From Bacillota bacterium (GTDB lineage Bacteria > Bacillota > Proteinivoracia > UBA4975 > VEMY01), in NCBI GenBank assembly GCA_009711825.1, contig VEMY01000001.1:81899-145898 (forward strand): DNA of 64,000 nucleotides, read 5' to 3'. Below the pieces are notes generated by a model. That model saw only the letters and a program-made list of their open reading frames with translations, did no database searches and was not told where the DNA came from. Shown here in pieces: positions 46,041 through 55,263 of this stretch. A program made the translations under genes and the position numbers. Every line of letters begins with the position of its first letter. The first letter of the stretch is position 1.

Positions 46041-46850
46041 TTATGGTATGATTGCGGCCCCGCCAGTTCGGCAGGGGTTATCACAGGGGCAGTCCCGGGT
46101 ATTATCTACCAATGGGGGCTCCCCTTTTACTTCATCAATGATGTGTAAGGCCTGTTGGAAAGTCGCTTGTGTGCCGGAAAAAACCAGCGTTGTGGATCCG
46201 GCACTATCGCCAACGCCGCCTGCCGCTGCAGGGGTTACCTTGCAACCTGTGAGCATCGATAAGGCTGTGGCCTCTGTGATGACGGTCGCCCCTGATACAA
46301 TCTGAATGCCACAGGCGAGACCGTAGCTCACATCTAAGCGCTGGATACCCAACATCCTGCTTGCATCGGGGACAGACGGAATCAGTTTTTCCAAGCCCAC
46401 AGGTGCAATCAGTTCGATACCCTTAGCCGCCAGAGTTCCCAAGGCCTTGCCAATAGTGCCACCGCTGGGACTACCCAAGAGAATCCCGATGTTTCCCTGG
46501 AGGTCAAGGGCATTGGCGCCCTTGATAAATAAATCGCCCTTACCGAGGTTGGGCAGCGCCTCCTCCCAGGTTTGGTCGGAAACCTCCCCCTTCTGCAATA
46601 CCAAAGGACGCAGCCGGGTGTCAGCCGGAGTGATACAACAGCGCCCCCCGCAGTTGATGCCTGCGGTATATCGGACCTTGTCCAAGACTTTACCAGTGAG
46701 GACTTCTGCTATGTAACCATTGGTAGTGCCACCGGCAATGATAACGGTTCCGTGGGTCAGGGCGTTCTCTACCTGAGGTAATTTGCTCACACCTTTTGCA
46801 ATCAGGCGCTTACTCTCTGCCACCGTGAATGTTACCAGGCCATTTCTCAT
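46041..46850 (-). CDS. Conserved-looking hypothetical protein with Cys clusters
   Basis: I do not recognise the family. The 269-residue protein looks soluble and Gly-rich, with TVIIAGGTTNGYIAEVLTG near residues 35-53, RYTAGINCGGRCCITPADTR near 60-80, GDLFIKGANALDLQGNIGIL near 105-125, and a strikingly Gly-rich segment with AAAGGVGDSAGSTTLVFSGT near the C-terminus. It ends DCPCDNPCRTGG. Two cysteine groups (CGGRCC and CPCDNPC) could bind a metal or Fe-S cluster. ATG 46850 is chosen because GGAG lies 9 bases upstream; ATG 46856 and TTG 46859 are too close to it. It is co-transcribed with the downstream chemoreceptor, so it may make or bind what the receptor senses. Confidence 0.7.
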   Translation of the reverse strand: MRNGLVTFTVAESKRLIAKGVSKLPQVENALTHGTVIIAGGTTNGYIAEVLTGKVLDKVRYTAGINCGGRCCITPADTRLRPLVLQKGEVSDQTWEEALPNLGKGDLFIKGANALDLQGNIGILLGSPSGGTIGKALGTLAAKGIELIAPVGLEKLIPSVPDASRMLGIQRLDVSYGLACGIQIVSGATVITEATALSMLTGCKVTPAAAGGVGDSAGSTTLVFSGTQATFQQALHIIDEVKGEPPLVDNTRDCPCDNPCRTGGAAIIP

Positions 46851-46874
46851 ATACATCAACTCCGATTTGAGTTG

Positions 46875-46902
46875 TTTATATAATTCTTGATAAAATCGCC
46901 AA
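46875..46902 (-). promoter_or_regulatory. Candidate promoter of the minus-strand unknown-MCP unit
   Basis: On the minus strand TTGGCG (46902-46897) and TATAAA (46880-46875) are separated by 16 bases, 25 bases before the start codon at 46850. Confidence 0.4.
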
Positions 46903-47100
46903 ATCCTTTTCCAAACTACGTAAATCCCGGAAAAAAAGGCGGCGGCGTAGCCACCGGTGAAAAGCAGCTGCCGGCAACAAAGCCAAGGAAAATGCAGGAA
47001 AACCAGCGAGGCAGCGCGAAATAGTTATTAGCATATCCCGTATAGGCTGATAAATAACGGGGGTAAAATGAAATTACAACGTTTAGGAGGTTACAGAACA

Positions 47101-48132
47101 ATGGAGTTGCTCAAAAGACTTAGTGAGACGCCGGGCATTCCTGGCCGCGAAGAACGAATCCGTGCCCTGATTAAGGCAGAGATGGAAACGTTGGTGGATG
47201 AAGTCAGGGTAGATGCCATTGGCAACGTTATCGGCATAAAAAAAGGTAAGGGTCCAAAGCTGATGCTCAGTGCCCATATGGACGAAATTGGGTTCATCGT
47301 TTCTCATATCACGGATCAGGGCTTTTTACGCCTCAACCCGGTTGGCGGCTTTGATCCCCGGACCTTAGTCGCCCAACGAGTTACCGTTCATGGCCGGGAA
47401 GATATAACGGGCACATTGATGCCCGGTCTCAAGCCGATTCATGTCATGACGCCAGAAGAGGCCAAGGTCGCTCTCAAACTGACAGATCTGTTTGTGGACA
47501 TTGGGCGCAGCAAAGAAGAAGTGGAGAAACTAGTGCGAATTGGCGACCCGATCACACTCTACCGGCCTGTGGAGCAAATTGGTGACACTGTGTCGGGTAA
47601 GGCCATGGATGATCGAGCTGGCGTGTGGGTAATGCTCGAGGCCATCCGGCAATTGCAATCGCATGAGGTGGAAATCTGGGCTGTCGCCTCCGTTCAGGAA
47701 GAAGTCGGGTTGCGCGGTGCCACCACTGGCGCCTACGGTATCAAACCCGACATTGGACTTGCCTTGGATGTAACACTGGCAATCGACCATCCCGGCGGCA
47801 GCAAAGAAAGCCAGGTGACAGAGCTTGGCAAGGGGCCTGCCATCAAGGTCATGGACAGCGCTTCAATTTCCAACTATAAGCTGGTTGACTTTATGCGTGA
47901 GCTGGCGGAAAAAGAGAAGATTCCGTACCAAATGGAAATTCTCCCCCGGGGTGGCACCGATGCTGGCGCCATGGAGCGGACCCACACCGGCTGCCCAGTA
48001 ATCACCCTATCTGTGCCCACCCGTTATGTTCACTCTAACGTGGAGACAATTAACACTCAGGATATCAGGCAGACCGCCACATTACTTGCCCGGTTTATTG
48101 AAACTGCCCATACCGGAAACTTTGTACTCTAG
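47101..48132 (+). CDS. M42-family metalloaminopeptidase
   Basis: A dinuclear zinc or cobalt aminopeptidase of the M42 (PepA-like, TET-type) family that trims peptides in the cytoplasm. The metal ligands are visible: His in LSAHMDEIGF (residues 55-64), bridging Asp in AMDDRAGVWV, the catalytic pair in QEEVGLRGA, Asp in LALDVT, and the C-terminal His in RYVHSNVETI. Its 343 residues are typical, and most members form dodecamers. ATG 47101 begins the family motif MELLKRLSETPGIPGREE and has AGGAGG 10 bases upstream; ATG 47068 would add 11 unconserved residues. It is followed 38 bases later by a ferritin-like gene. Confidence 0.9.
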   Translation: MELLKRLSETPGIPGREERIRALIKAEMETLVDEVRVDAIGNVIGIKKGKGPKLMLSAHMDEIGFIVSHITDQGFLRLNPVGGFDPRTLVAQRVTVHGREDITGTLMPGLKPIHVMTPEEAKVALKLTDLFVDIGRSKEEVEKLVRIGDPITLYRPVEQIGDTVSGKAMDDRAGVWVMLEAIRQLQSHEVEIWAVASVQEEVGLRGATTGAYGIKPDIGLALDVTLAIDHPGGSKESQVTELGKGPAIKVMDSASISNYKLVDFMRELAEKEKIPYQMEILPRGGTDAGAMERTHTGCPVITLSVPTRYVHSNVETINTQDIRQTATLLARFIETAHTGNFVL

Positions 48133-48170
48133 CGCAGGTTAATTAAATAAAAATTTAGGGGGTATTTAGG

Positions 48171-48662
48171 ATGACAATTGATGAACTGCAAATTCTTCGT
48201 CAGGCGATCCTGAATGAGCAGGAAGGATATGATTTCTACTCTCTTGCCGCCGCCCAAACCGATTTGGAAGAAGCTAGGGAAGCGTTTGGACAGCTGGCAG
48301 CCGAAGAGTTGAAGCATATCGAATGGCTTCGTGACTTGTATGGGAAAATAAAGGCCAATGACCCGGAAAGTTTCGATCTTTCCAAAGTCGAGCAACCACC
48401 AGCTCCCGGACTTTATGACTGGCAAAACATTGGCCGCGAAAGTGGTTCTTTGGCTGTGTCTGTATTTGGCATCGGAATCAATATGGAAAAGGCGGCAATT
48501 GATTTTTATTCTCGCGCTGCAGAAAAAACTCAGCTGCCAGCCGCCAGGGAGCTTTATAAAATTTTGATTCGCTGGGAAAATCAGCATCTGGAGCAATTCC
48601 AGCAGGATTATGACACCCTTAGAGAAGAATGGTGGGAGAAACAAGGGTTTACTCCTTCATAA
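48171..48662 (+). CDS. Ferritin-like/rubrerythrin-type diiron protein
   Basis: A 163-residue four-helix protein of the rubrerythrin-related COG1633 group. Diiron ligands are seen as Glu in NEQEGYDFY (helix 1), ExxH in EELKHIEWL (helix 2), Glu in NMEKAAIDFY (helix 3) and ExxH in WENQHLEQF (helix 4). It has no C-terminal rubredoxin domain, so it is not a full rubrerythrin. Such proteins are linked to peroxide or iron handling in anaerobes. ATG 48171 has an AGGGGG-type ribosome site upstream. A strong terminator follows directly. Confidence 0.85.
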   Translation: MTIDELQILRQAILNEQEGYDFYSLAAAQTDLEEAREAFGQLAAEELKHIEWLRDLYGKIKANDPESFDLSKVEQPPAPGLYDWQNIGRESGSLAVSVFGIGINMEKAAIDFYSRAAEKTQLPAARELYKILIRWENQHLEQFQQDYDTLREEWWEKQGFTPS

Positions 48663-48672
48663 AAGGCAGACC

Positions 48673-48704
48673 GTCAGGCCGGGTTTCCGGTCTGACTTTT
48701 TTTG
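48673..48704 (+). terminator. Terminator after the ferritin-like gene
   Basis: GTCAGGCCGG (48673-48682) pairs with CCGGTCTGAC (48687-48696) with one wobble pair, loop GTTT, followed by a seven-T run. Confidence 0.9.
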
Positions 48705-48788
48705 TCACCGGTTCGGGGTATAATCGGGGCAGGGGACTGCAGATTGTAGAGCGAATCTAGTTGTTAATAGTACGGGGGTGAGAGGATA

Positions 48789-51700
48789 ATGAAAGAGCTG
48801 ATTACTGCTCCTCTGGGCAGCCGTCGCTACCGGGAGCCGTTGCTGGCGAGCTTACAAGCGCGGATCCAAAGGGGCGGCGAAGATAGTTTTATAATGGTGT
48901 TTCCCACAAGTCATCTGCTCCACCAAACCCGGGAACACCTGGTGACCCGGGCCGCCCGGCAGCTTAACCTTTTTACTTTCGATGAATTGGCAGAGCGCTT
49001 GCTGGACAGGCCGATTGAGCTTGTGACTGGTCGCAGCAGAGAGCATGTCTTCGAACATATTCTTCAGGAACTGTCAACGGAGTTACAGTGTTTTCGCCCG
49101 GACCAATTGCAGCCTGGAATGATAGGGTCAATTTTGCAAGCAGTTGTGACAATGCGCCGCACGGCTGTTACTGCCGACATGGTGAAATCAGACAATCCTT
49201 TGGTCGAGGATATAGCTACGGTGTGCAGACGTTATGAGCGCTTTCTGGCTGAAAATGAGTTGATGGATTTAGAGGAGGTATATTTCCAAGCCGGGAGGCG
49301 ACTGGAAGCCGGTATCACTCCCGCCTGGCTAAGTAAAGTGGATTGGCTGCTGGTCGATCAGTATTTTGACTTTGAACCGTTGCTTTTCTCCGTGTTGGAC
49401 GCGCTGGCTCAGAAAATTGACAGTGTAACAGTGACAATGCCTTTTGTTCACCAGGAGCCCTACACTCTGGTATCGGAGACAATCGCAGAATTGCAGCGAC
49501 GAGGGTTCAAGGTCCGTCATGAGGCCGGTGAAAACAGGACTCCCCTGAGCCAGTTGGCCGATAAGCTTTTTGTTCCTGGGGCAGAACCTGCCCCCGCTCC
49601 GGTAACCGAGCTTGCCGCCGATACAGTGTCAGCAGAATTGGACCTGGTGGCTGCGACGATTAAAGATTTGGCTGCCGACGGGGTGAAACCCAATGAGATT
49701 TGTCTGGTGGTGTCTGATCAGGACAAGTATTTGCCCCCGTTACGGGAACAATTTCGTCGCCATCAAATTGATGTAAATCTGCCGATTGCTGTTAGTCTTA
49801 CCAGTGTGCCCTGGGTACGTGAATTGCTGGCGATATGGGAAGCGGCTGCAAGTTTGGAGCCGGGGGTACTGACAAATCTAGTCAAGGCCAAGTACATCAA
49901 TCACTATCTCCCCCAATCTGGTGATCCAGATGCTGCAGAACTGTTGATCAGGCAATTCGGCGAACATGCAAATGGGTGCTGGCCAGATTTTCTTGACAGC
50001 CAGCAAGCCCGCTTGCATCGGGCTTGGGAAAATGGTTCTGATGATTGGGAGCGCGGCCAGTACCAGCAGCCGCTTGAGGTGCTCAGCGCTGGCAGCGAGT
50101 ATATAAAGGCGGCGGTTAAGGCGGTCGCCGCATGGTTCCCCGGGGGGGGCGCAGAAAAATACTCTGCTGCCAGGCATTGTTCTTTGCTCAAAGCGCTGCT
50201 CCAAGTCAACCGGGAACGTATTTGTCCTGAAGGCGCTGGAGAACTAGACTTGCGCGACAGGCTGGCATACAAGACGGTGCAGCAAATTATCAGGGCTTAT
50301 TTACAAACCGCGCAGCGGGTTTCGCAAGCTGACCTAACCGCCGGTGGGTTCTTGCGGGAAATCAAAATTTGGCTGGAACAAACAGTAGCTTTAGAACATG
50401 CCAGCCCGGCGGCAATTCCAGTGCTGCGCCCCAGCCAAGCACGGGGAGTTTATTTCAAACATGTTTTTGTGCTCGGTTTGAATCAGGGTGTCCTGCCCCG
50501 GCAAATATCAACCAATTGGCTGCTGTCCCGCCCTGCCTTCCAGGGGTTGGCGGGCGCACTGGCGGTGAGTTGGCAGGACACAAAACGGGACCTTGAACGA
50601 CAGAAACTTGAGTTTCATAATTGTGTGGTGATGGCCGAGAGCGGTCTCTGGTTGTCCCGTTTGCTGCCTGGTCTCCAGGAAGAAGCTATGATTTCGGATT
50701 TTCTCCGGGAGGTGCGTGCTCTGACTTCCGTAGAAACGCTGGTTCGGGATGGCGCGGAACCCTTTCCGCAACTAAATGCGGTAATCAATCCCCGACAGCT
50801 TGCGGGACGCCTGGTTATGGATATGGTTGCCGGCAAACAGACTGCGGAGACAGAAATCGGCTGGTCCTGGCTGCTCTGCCAGGACTGGTTTGACGGTGTT
50901 CGGGACTGCATGGAGATGGAACTCGGGCGGGAATCCAGCTCGCCGGCAGATAAGTTCGACGGGGCCCTGGAATCTGCCCGCCAAAAAGTGGGGACAAGGT
51001 TTCGGCGTGGAGTATACTCCATCAGCCGCCTGGAACAGTACATACGCTGTCCCTTTGCGTTCTATGCCAGCTATGTATTGGCGTTGTCGCCACTGCCTGG
51101 GCAGCGGCCGGAGTATTCTCCGCTTGAGCGGGGCGAGTTTTTGCACTGGATCCTCGAACATTTTTACAAACGTCATATTTTAACCGGCAGGATTCCAACT
51201 AGTTTGTCGGAAGCGCTGACGAATGTGGCAAGTGAGTATATGGAGGCCAATGGCTGGGACACGAGCAGCCCGGTGTGGCAGCTGCGCTTACGGGAGGCAG
51301 TGGCGCAGCTGGCGGAACTTATTCAGGGAGATTTGGAATGGATCCAAAGCAGCGGCTTACGGCCGGCGCTGCTGGAGGCTACCTTTGGCCTTCCTGGTTC
51401 CGAAGTCGGGCCGGTGAGTCTTGGCGGTGAAGTCAGCTTCCACGGCAAAATTGACCGGGTAGATATTTTGGAACAGGATGGGCAATGTCTGGCCTGTGTG
51501 TATGACTATAAAAGTTCAAGAGAGATAGGCGCCTCTCGCATCATGCAGGGTAAAAGCTTTCAGATCCCTGTTTATTTGGTGGCGGCAGAGGCATTGCTCC
51601 GGGCCCAGGGCTATAAAAACGCCAGGGTTTTGGGTGGCGGCTATTATGTTCTCAAAACAGGGCAGCGGCGTGGCGGCATATGGAGTAAGGAATTTAACAC

Positions 51701-51908
51701 TCTCACAGGCAATCGCCTCAAGGCCCTATCCGCCGAGGCGTGGGAGCAATTGACCGATACTCTGGCGGTAATGGCTGATAATTATCATAATGAGATTATG
51801 TCCGGTCGGTTTACGCCCCGGCCTGATTCGGAGCGGGATTGTCTCTGGTGTGATTTCCGCTATTGCTGCCGACACGATAAAAATAGACTCCGGCGTAAGG
51901 GGGTGTAA
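48789..51908 (+). CDS. addB: AddB (RexB-type) helicase-nuclease subunit
   Basis: A subunit of the AddAB enzyme that resects double-strand breaks for recombination. The C-terminal RecB-type nuclease domain is clear: VSFHGKIDRVD and VYDYKSSREIG supply the catalytic Asp and Lys. Four cysteines for an Fe-S cluster are in place, one in EQYIRCPFAFYASY and three in CLWCDFRYCC at the C-terminus. At the N-terminus, where B. subtilis AddB has a Walker A loop, this protein reads APLGSRRYREPLL without GK[ST], so it resembles RexB more than AddB in that respect. It has 1039 residues. It lies 3 bases before addA. Confidence 0.92.
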   Translation: MKELITAPLGSRRYREPLLASLQARIQRGGEDSFIMVFPTSHLLHQTREHLVTRAARQLNLFTFDELAERLLDRPIELVTGRSREHVFEHILQELSTELQCFRPDQLQPGMIGSILQAVVTMRRTAVTADMVKSDNPLVEDIATVCRRYERFLAENELMDLEEVYFQAGRRLEAGITPAWLSKVDWLLVDQYFDFEPLLFSVLDALAQKIDSVTVTMPFVHQEPYTLVSETIAELQRRGFKVRHEAGENRTPLSQLADKLFVPGAEPAPAPVTELAADTVSAELDLVAATIKDLAADGVKPNEICLVVSDQDKYLPPLREQFRRHQIDVNLPIAVSLTSVPWVRELLAIWEAAASLEPGVLTNLVKAKYINHYLPQSGDPDAAELLIRQFGEHANGCWPDFLDSQQARLHRAWENGSDDWERGQYQQPLEVLSAGSEYIKAAVKAVAAWFPGGGAEKYSAARHCSLLKALLQVNRERICPEGAGELDLRDRLAYKTVQQIIRAYLQTAQRVSQADLTAGGFLREIKIWLEQTVALEHASPAAIPVLRPSQARGVYFKHVFVLGLNQGVLPRQISTNWLLSRPAFQGLAGALAVSWQDTKRDLERQKLEFHNCVVMAESGLWLSRLLPGLQEEAMISDFLREVRALTSVETLVRDGAEPFPQLNAVINPRQLAGRLVMDMVAGKQTAETEIGWSWLLCQDWFDGVRDCMEMELGRESSSPADKFDGALESARQKVGTRFRRGVYSISRLEQYIRCPFAFYASYVLALSPLPGQRPEYSPLERGEFLHWILEHFYKRHILTGRIPTSLSEALTNVASEYMEANGWDTSSPVWQLRLREAVAQLAELIQGDLEWIQSSGLRPALLEATFGLPGSEVGPVSLGGEVSFHGKIDRVDILEQDGQCLACVYDYKSSREIGASRIMQGKSFQIPVYLVAAEALLRAQGYKNARVLGGGYYVLKTGQRRGGIWSKEFNTLTGNRLKALSAEAWEQLTDTLAVMADNYHNEIMSGRFTPRPDSERDCLWCDFRYCCRHDKNRLRRKGV

Positions 51909-51911
51909 CCA

Positions 51912-54900
51912 ATGGACTTGAATAGATTGGAAGATATCCGCACACTCAGTCCCAGTCAACAAGCGGCCACCGACATTAGCGACAATAAAGTTGTCAATGC
52001 CGGGGCCGGTTCTGGAAAGACCCGTGTGTTGACAGCACGGTATCTTAAACTATTAGCTGATGGTCTAATGCCGGAAAACATAATCGCAATTACTTTCACC
52101 AAAAAAGCGGCCAGAGAAATGCAAGAACGAATCAGCGCCGCCATTGATAAATTGATGATAGACTGCGTCGACGAGAAAGAACTGCGCCGCCTACGTCAAA
52201 TCAGGGAAAGTTTGCCGGCTGCTAATATTGGCACGATTCACTCTTTCTATGCTCAGTTGCTCCGTCAGTACCCTCTGGAAAGTGAAGTTGACCCGGCTTT
52301 TTCTGTGCTGGATGAACTGGATGCAGGTTTGTTACTGGGTAAGGCCGGCAAACAACTATATCGCCGCTGCCTGGCGGAACAATGCCCTGACTTCAATTTG
52401 TTAGCCGAAGTATTAGGCGCCGGAGCAGTGGAAGAGGGCGGCACTTTATTTAGTTCGTTGCTTTCGCTGTACAGGACGTTGGCTAACCGCGGACAATCAG
52501 TTTCAGATTTAGACCTAAGCACAGGCTACAGTGAGCTGCCGTCGTGGTCAAAGCTCAAGCAGCAATTCTGCTGGCATGCTGAAGGAGCGGCGGTCATCGC
52601 CCAGTCGCTATCCGGTAAAGACAAGCCAGAATACATTCAAGGGCGTCAGATGATTACGGAGCTTGCCGCAAGCTTGCAAACGGTGAATGAGCCCCAGGAA
52701 CTAATTGCTCTGGTGCCACAGATGCTGGCAATCTTTGACCTTGGCAAACCCAGGGTGAAGGTGCAAAAGGAGTTTGTCCAGGAGGCAATGGGGCACATGC
52801 AGGATTTACTTTCTGCCGGGCTGACACCAATTCTGGGCAGAGCGATAATTCGGTTGCTCAATCGCTTGGAAGCGGCTTACGAACAACAGAAAGCAGCCAG
52901 GTGCGCTTTGGACTTTGCCGATTTACAATTCCGGGTTAGAGACTTGTTGCGCTCCCATCCAGCAGTGGCGGCCGAATTGGACGAAAAATATCAGGCATAT
53001 TTGGTCGACGAGTTCCAGGACACCGACCGGCTCCAGAAAGAGATTGTCTATCTGCTTCTGAAACAGGGGGAGCGAATCCCCCCAGGCAAATTATTTGTGG
53101 TTGGCGACGAGAAGCAATCAATCTATCGGTTTCGCGGCGCCGAGGTCAAGGTGTTCGACGAGGTTAGAAAGGATTTAGTTGCAATTAATCCGGAGCGGGA
53201 GGTTTCAATCAATATTAACTACCGTTCCCGGAAGCACCTGATTGAGTTGGTTAACACAGTTTTTTCACATTTGCTGGCTGATAATAGCGAGGTGCGGTAT
53301 ATTCCTCTCGAGGCCTTTAGGGGCGGAGAAGATGGCTGCGCGGAACTAATTCTTTGTGAACAGCAAGAGGGGGAGGGCCGGGGCGAATCGGAAGCCCGCC
53401 TTTTGGCTGCCCGTATTCAGTCCATGGTGATGGGCGCCGAAAAATTGGTGGTCAGCAATCAAGGTCTGCGCCCTGTGGAATATCGGGATATTGCAATCCT
53501 GATTCGCGCTCGCACTCACCTCAAGGAATACGAGTACCAACTGAGGCAGGCAGGCATACCGTACTCTGTCGTTGGCGGGGTCGGGTTTTACCAGCGTCAG
53601 GAGGTGGAAGACCTGCTTAATCTCCTGGCTGTAGTCAACAACTTGCGGGACGAACTGGCCCTGGTCGGCGTCCTCCGCTCGCCCCTGTTTGCAATCAACG
53701 ATGACAGTTTGACCGAATTAGCGCTGGCAAAAGCACAAGCAGGGGGCTGCCTGCTGGACCACGGCGAGGCCCTTACCGAGGGACGGCAACAGGAATTGCT
53801 AGCCCGGGCAAGAAGGATTATCACTGAGTTAAGGGGTTGTAAAGACCGGCTTGGTGTTGCCGAGCTGATTACTTTTGCTTTGGACAGCACCGGTTATCGT
53901 GAAACTATATTGGCCCAATTTGCCGGTGTCCAACGTCTAGCGAATGTGAATAAATTGCTGTCGGTGGCCGAAGATTTCCAATCCCGGGGCAACTACAGTC
54001 TCAGTGACTTTTTGCTATGGGTTGAGGAAGCTGACAAGGCGGAACCGGAGGCGCCAATAACTACAGACGCTGCCAATGTGGTCCGGATTATGACTGTGCA
54101 CGCCAGTAAGGGGCTTCAGTTTCCTGTGGTGTTTTTGCCCTTGGTTTCTTCGGCTGTTCCCCGAAACAAGTCCTGGCTGTTGTCCGATTGTACGGGCAAA
54201 TTAGCCCTGAAATTTCAGTGGCAATGCCGGGTTTGGGAAGCAGTTCATGCTGAAGAAGCCTTTGCCCAACGGGAAGAGTTTAAACGCTTGCTTTATGTGG
54301 CCATGACCCGAGCGGAAGATTACCTTGTTTTCATTGGCGCTCCAGTGGAAAAACCGGAGGACTCCCTAAACTATTGGCTACAATCTTCCCTAAGCGAAGG
54401 GGTAGATTTACTAAAGGAAATCGGTCAACAATTGGAGGTGAGACCCCTTGATGCATGCGCAGCTCCAGCTTTTCCAAAGCCGAACGCCCGGAGCGATGTA
54501 AGGGAGCATTTCCCCGGCCTCAGGCCCGTGGGTGGCGGGAAAAGAACCTATAGACACCACAATATATCCCAATTTTTGCTCTGGAAGCATGATCGAGAGC
54601 AATTTGACAAAATGTACTTCACTCGTTGGCTAGAGGCTGATACCGCCGATGTGCGTCGGCAGCAGGTGCTTGAATGGCAGCATGAACCCGGCGGCCCTGC
54701 TTTTGGCAGCTTTCTGCATCGAGCATTGGAATTAATCGATACCGAAATCGATTGCCGGAAATTGCTTGCCGAACTCATTCCGCACTATTTCCCGGAAATC
54801 AACAGCGCTCAATATCGACAAATCCTGCAGGCTGCTGTTGAGCTTCTTGCGGCTTACTCGGAGGAGGAGTTCGCCGGACAGTTTGTCGAAAGCCAGCGGG

Positions 54901-55238
54901 AGCTGAGATTTTTTCTTCGTCATAATTCCGCGCTCTTCACCGGGATAATCGATCGGGTCTTTATCCGGCCGGACAGAATCGCTGTCGTTGATTATAAAAC
55001 CAACCGCATACCTACGGATGGCGTTCAATCTTTAGTTGAATACTATCGTCCCCAATTATTATTTTATGCTCAAGCTGCCGGTGAGCTCTATCAACGGCCG
55101 GTAGAGGCGTGGTTGCATTTCCTTCGCCTTCCCCGGGAGCAACAATTGCAACCAGTTGCAGTTGAGGCAGATGGAATCAAAAATTTACAGAGCGAACTAA
55201 CTGCGTTCCTCAAGTATTGCATTGGTCCACAAAAATAA
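51912..55238 (+). CDS. addA: AddA helicase-nuclease subunit
   Basis: The UvrD-type 3'-5' helicase with a second nuclease domain. All helicase motifs are present in order: Walker A NAGAGSGKTRVLTARYL (about residues 31-47), YLVDEFQDTDRLQ (motif II), VGDEKQSIYRFRGAE (III), SININYRSR (IV), MTVHASKGLQFPVVFLP (V) and LLYVAMTRAEDYLVF (VI). The C-terminal nuclease has GIIDRVFI and VVDYKTNRIP. It has 1108 residues, a little below the roughly 1230 of B. subtilis. ATG 51912 follows addB by 3 bases, with GGGGGTG upstream. The AddAB pair would recognise a Chi-type sequence specific to this lineage. Confidence 0.95.
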   Translation: MDLNRLEDIRTLSPSQQAATDISDNKVVNAGAGSGKTRVLTARYLKLLADGLMPENIIAITFTKKAAREMQERISAAIDKLMIDCVDEKELRRLRQIRESLPAANIGTIHSFYAQLLRQYPLESEVDPAFSVLDELDAGLLLGKAGKQLYRRCLAEQCPDFNLLAEVLGAGAVEEGGTLFSSLLSLYRTLANRGQSVSDLDLSTGYSELPSWSKLKQQFCWHAEGAAVIAQSLSGKDKPEYIQGRQMITELAASLQTVNEPQELIALVPQMLAIFDLGKPRVKVQKEFVQEAMGHMQDLLSAGLTPILGRAIIRLLNRLEAAYEQQKAARCALDFADLQFRVRDLLRSHPAVAAELDEKYQAYLVDEFQDTDRLQKEIVYLLLKQGERIPPGKLFVVGDEKQSIYRFRGAEVKVFDEVRKDLVAINPEREVSININYRSRKHLIELVNTVFSHLLADNSEVRYIPLEAFRGGEDGCAELILCEQQEGEGRGESEARLLAARIQSMVMGAEKLVVSNQGLRPVEYRDIAILIRARTHLKEYEYQLRQAGIPYSVVGGVGFYQRQEVEDLLNLLAVVNNLRDELALVGVLRSPLFAINDDSLTELALAKAQAGGCLLDHGEALTEGRQQELLARARRIITELRGCKDRLGVAELITFALDSTGYRETILAQFAGVQRLANVNKLLSVAEDFQSRGNYSLSDFLLWVEEADKAEPEAPITTDAANVVRIMTVHASKGLQFPVVFLPLVSSAVPRNKSWLLSDCTGKLALKFQWQCRVWEAVHAEEAFAQREEFKRLLYVAMTRAEDYLVFIGAPVEKPEDSLNYWLQSSLSEGVDLLKEIGQQLEVRPLDACAAPAFPKPNARSDVREHFPGLRPVGGGKRTYRHHNISQFLLWKHDREQFDKMYFTRWLEADTADVRRQQVLEWQHEPGGPAFGSFLHRALELIDTEIDCRKLLAELIPHYFPEINSAQYRQILQAAVELLAAYSEEEFAGQFVESQRELRFFLRHNSALFTGIIDRVFIRPDRIAVVDYKTNRIPTDGVQSLVEYYRPQLLFYAQAAGELYQRPVEAWLHFLRLPREQQLQPVAVEADGIKNLQSELTAFLKYCIGPQK

Positions 55239-55263
55239 CCGGCTAGACGCCGGTTATTTTTTT
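55232..55263. terminator. Bidirectional terminator between addA and the convergent hydrolase gene
   Basis: AAAATAACCGGC (55232-55243) pairs perfectly with GCCGGTTATTTT (55249-55260), loop TAGAC, with T runs on both strands. It contains the stop codons of both flanking genes. Confidence 0.9.

Noticed and set aside
48719-48724. TATAAT upstream of addB
   Set aside because: There is no -35 at suitable distance; the nearest TTGTCA is only 11 bases away and lies in the terminator tail.
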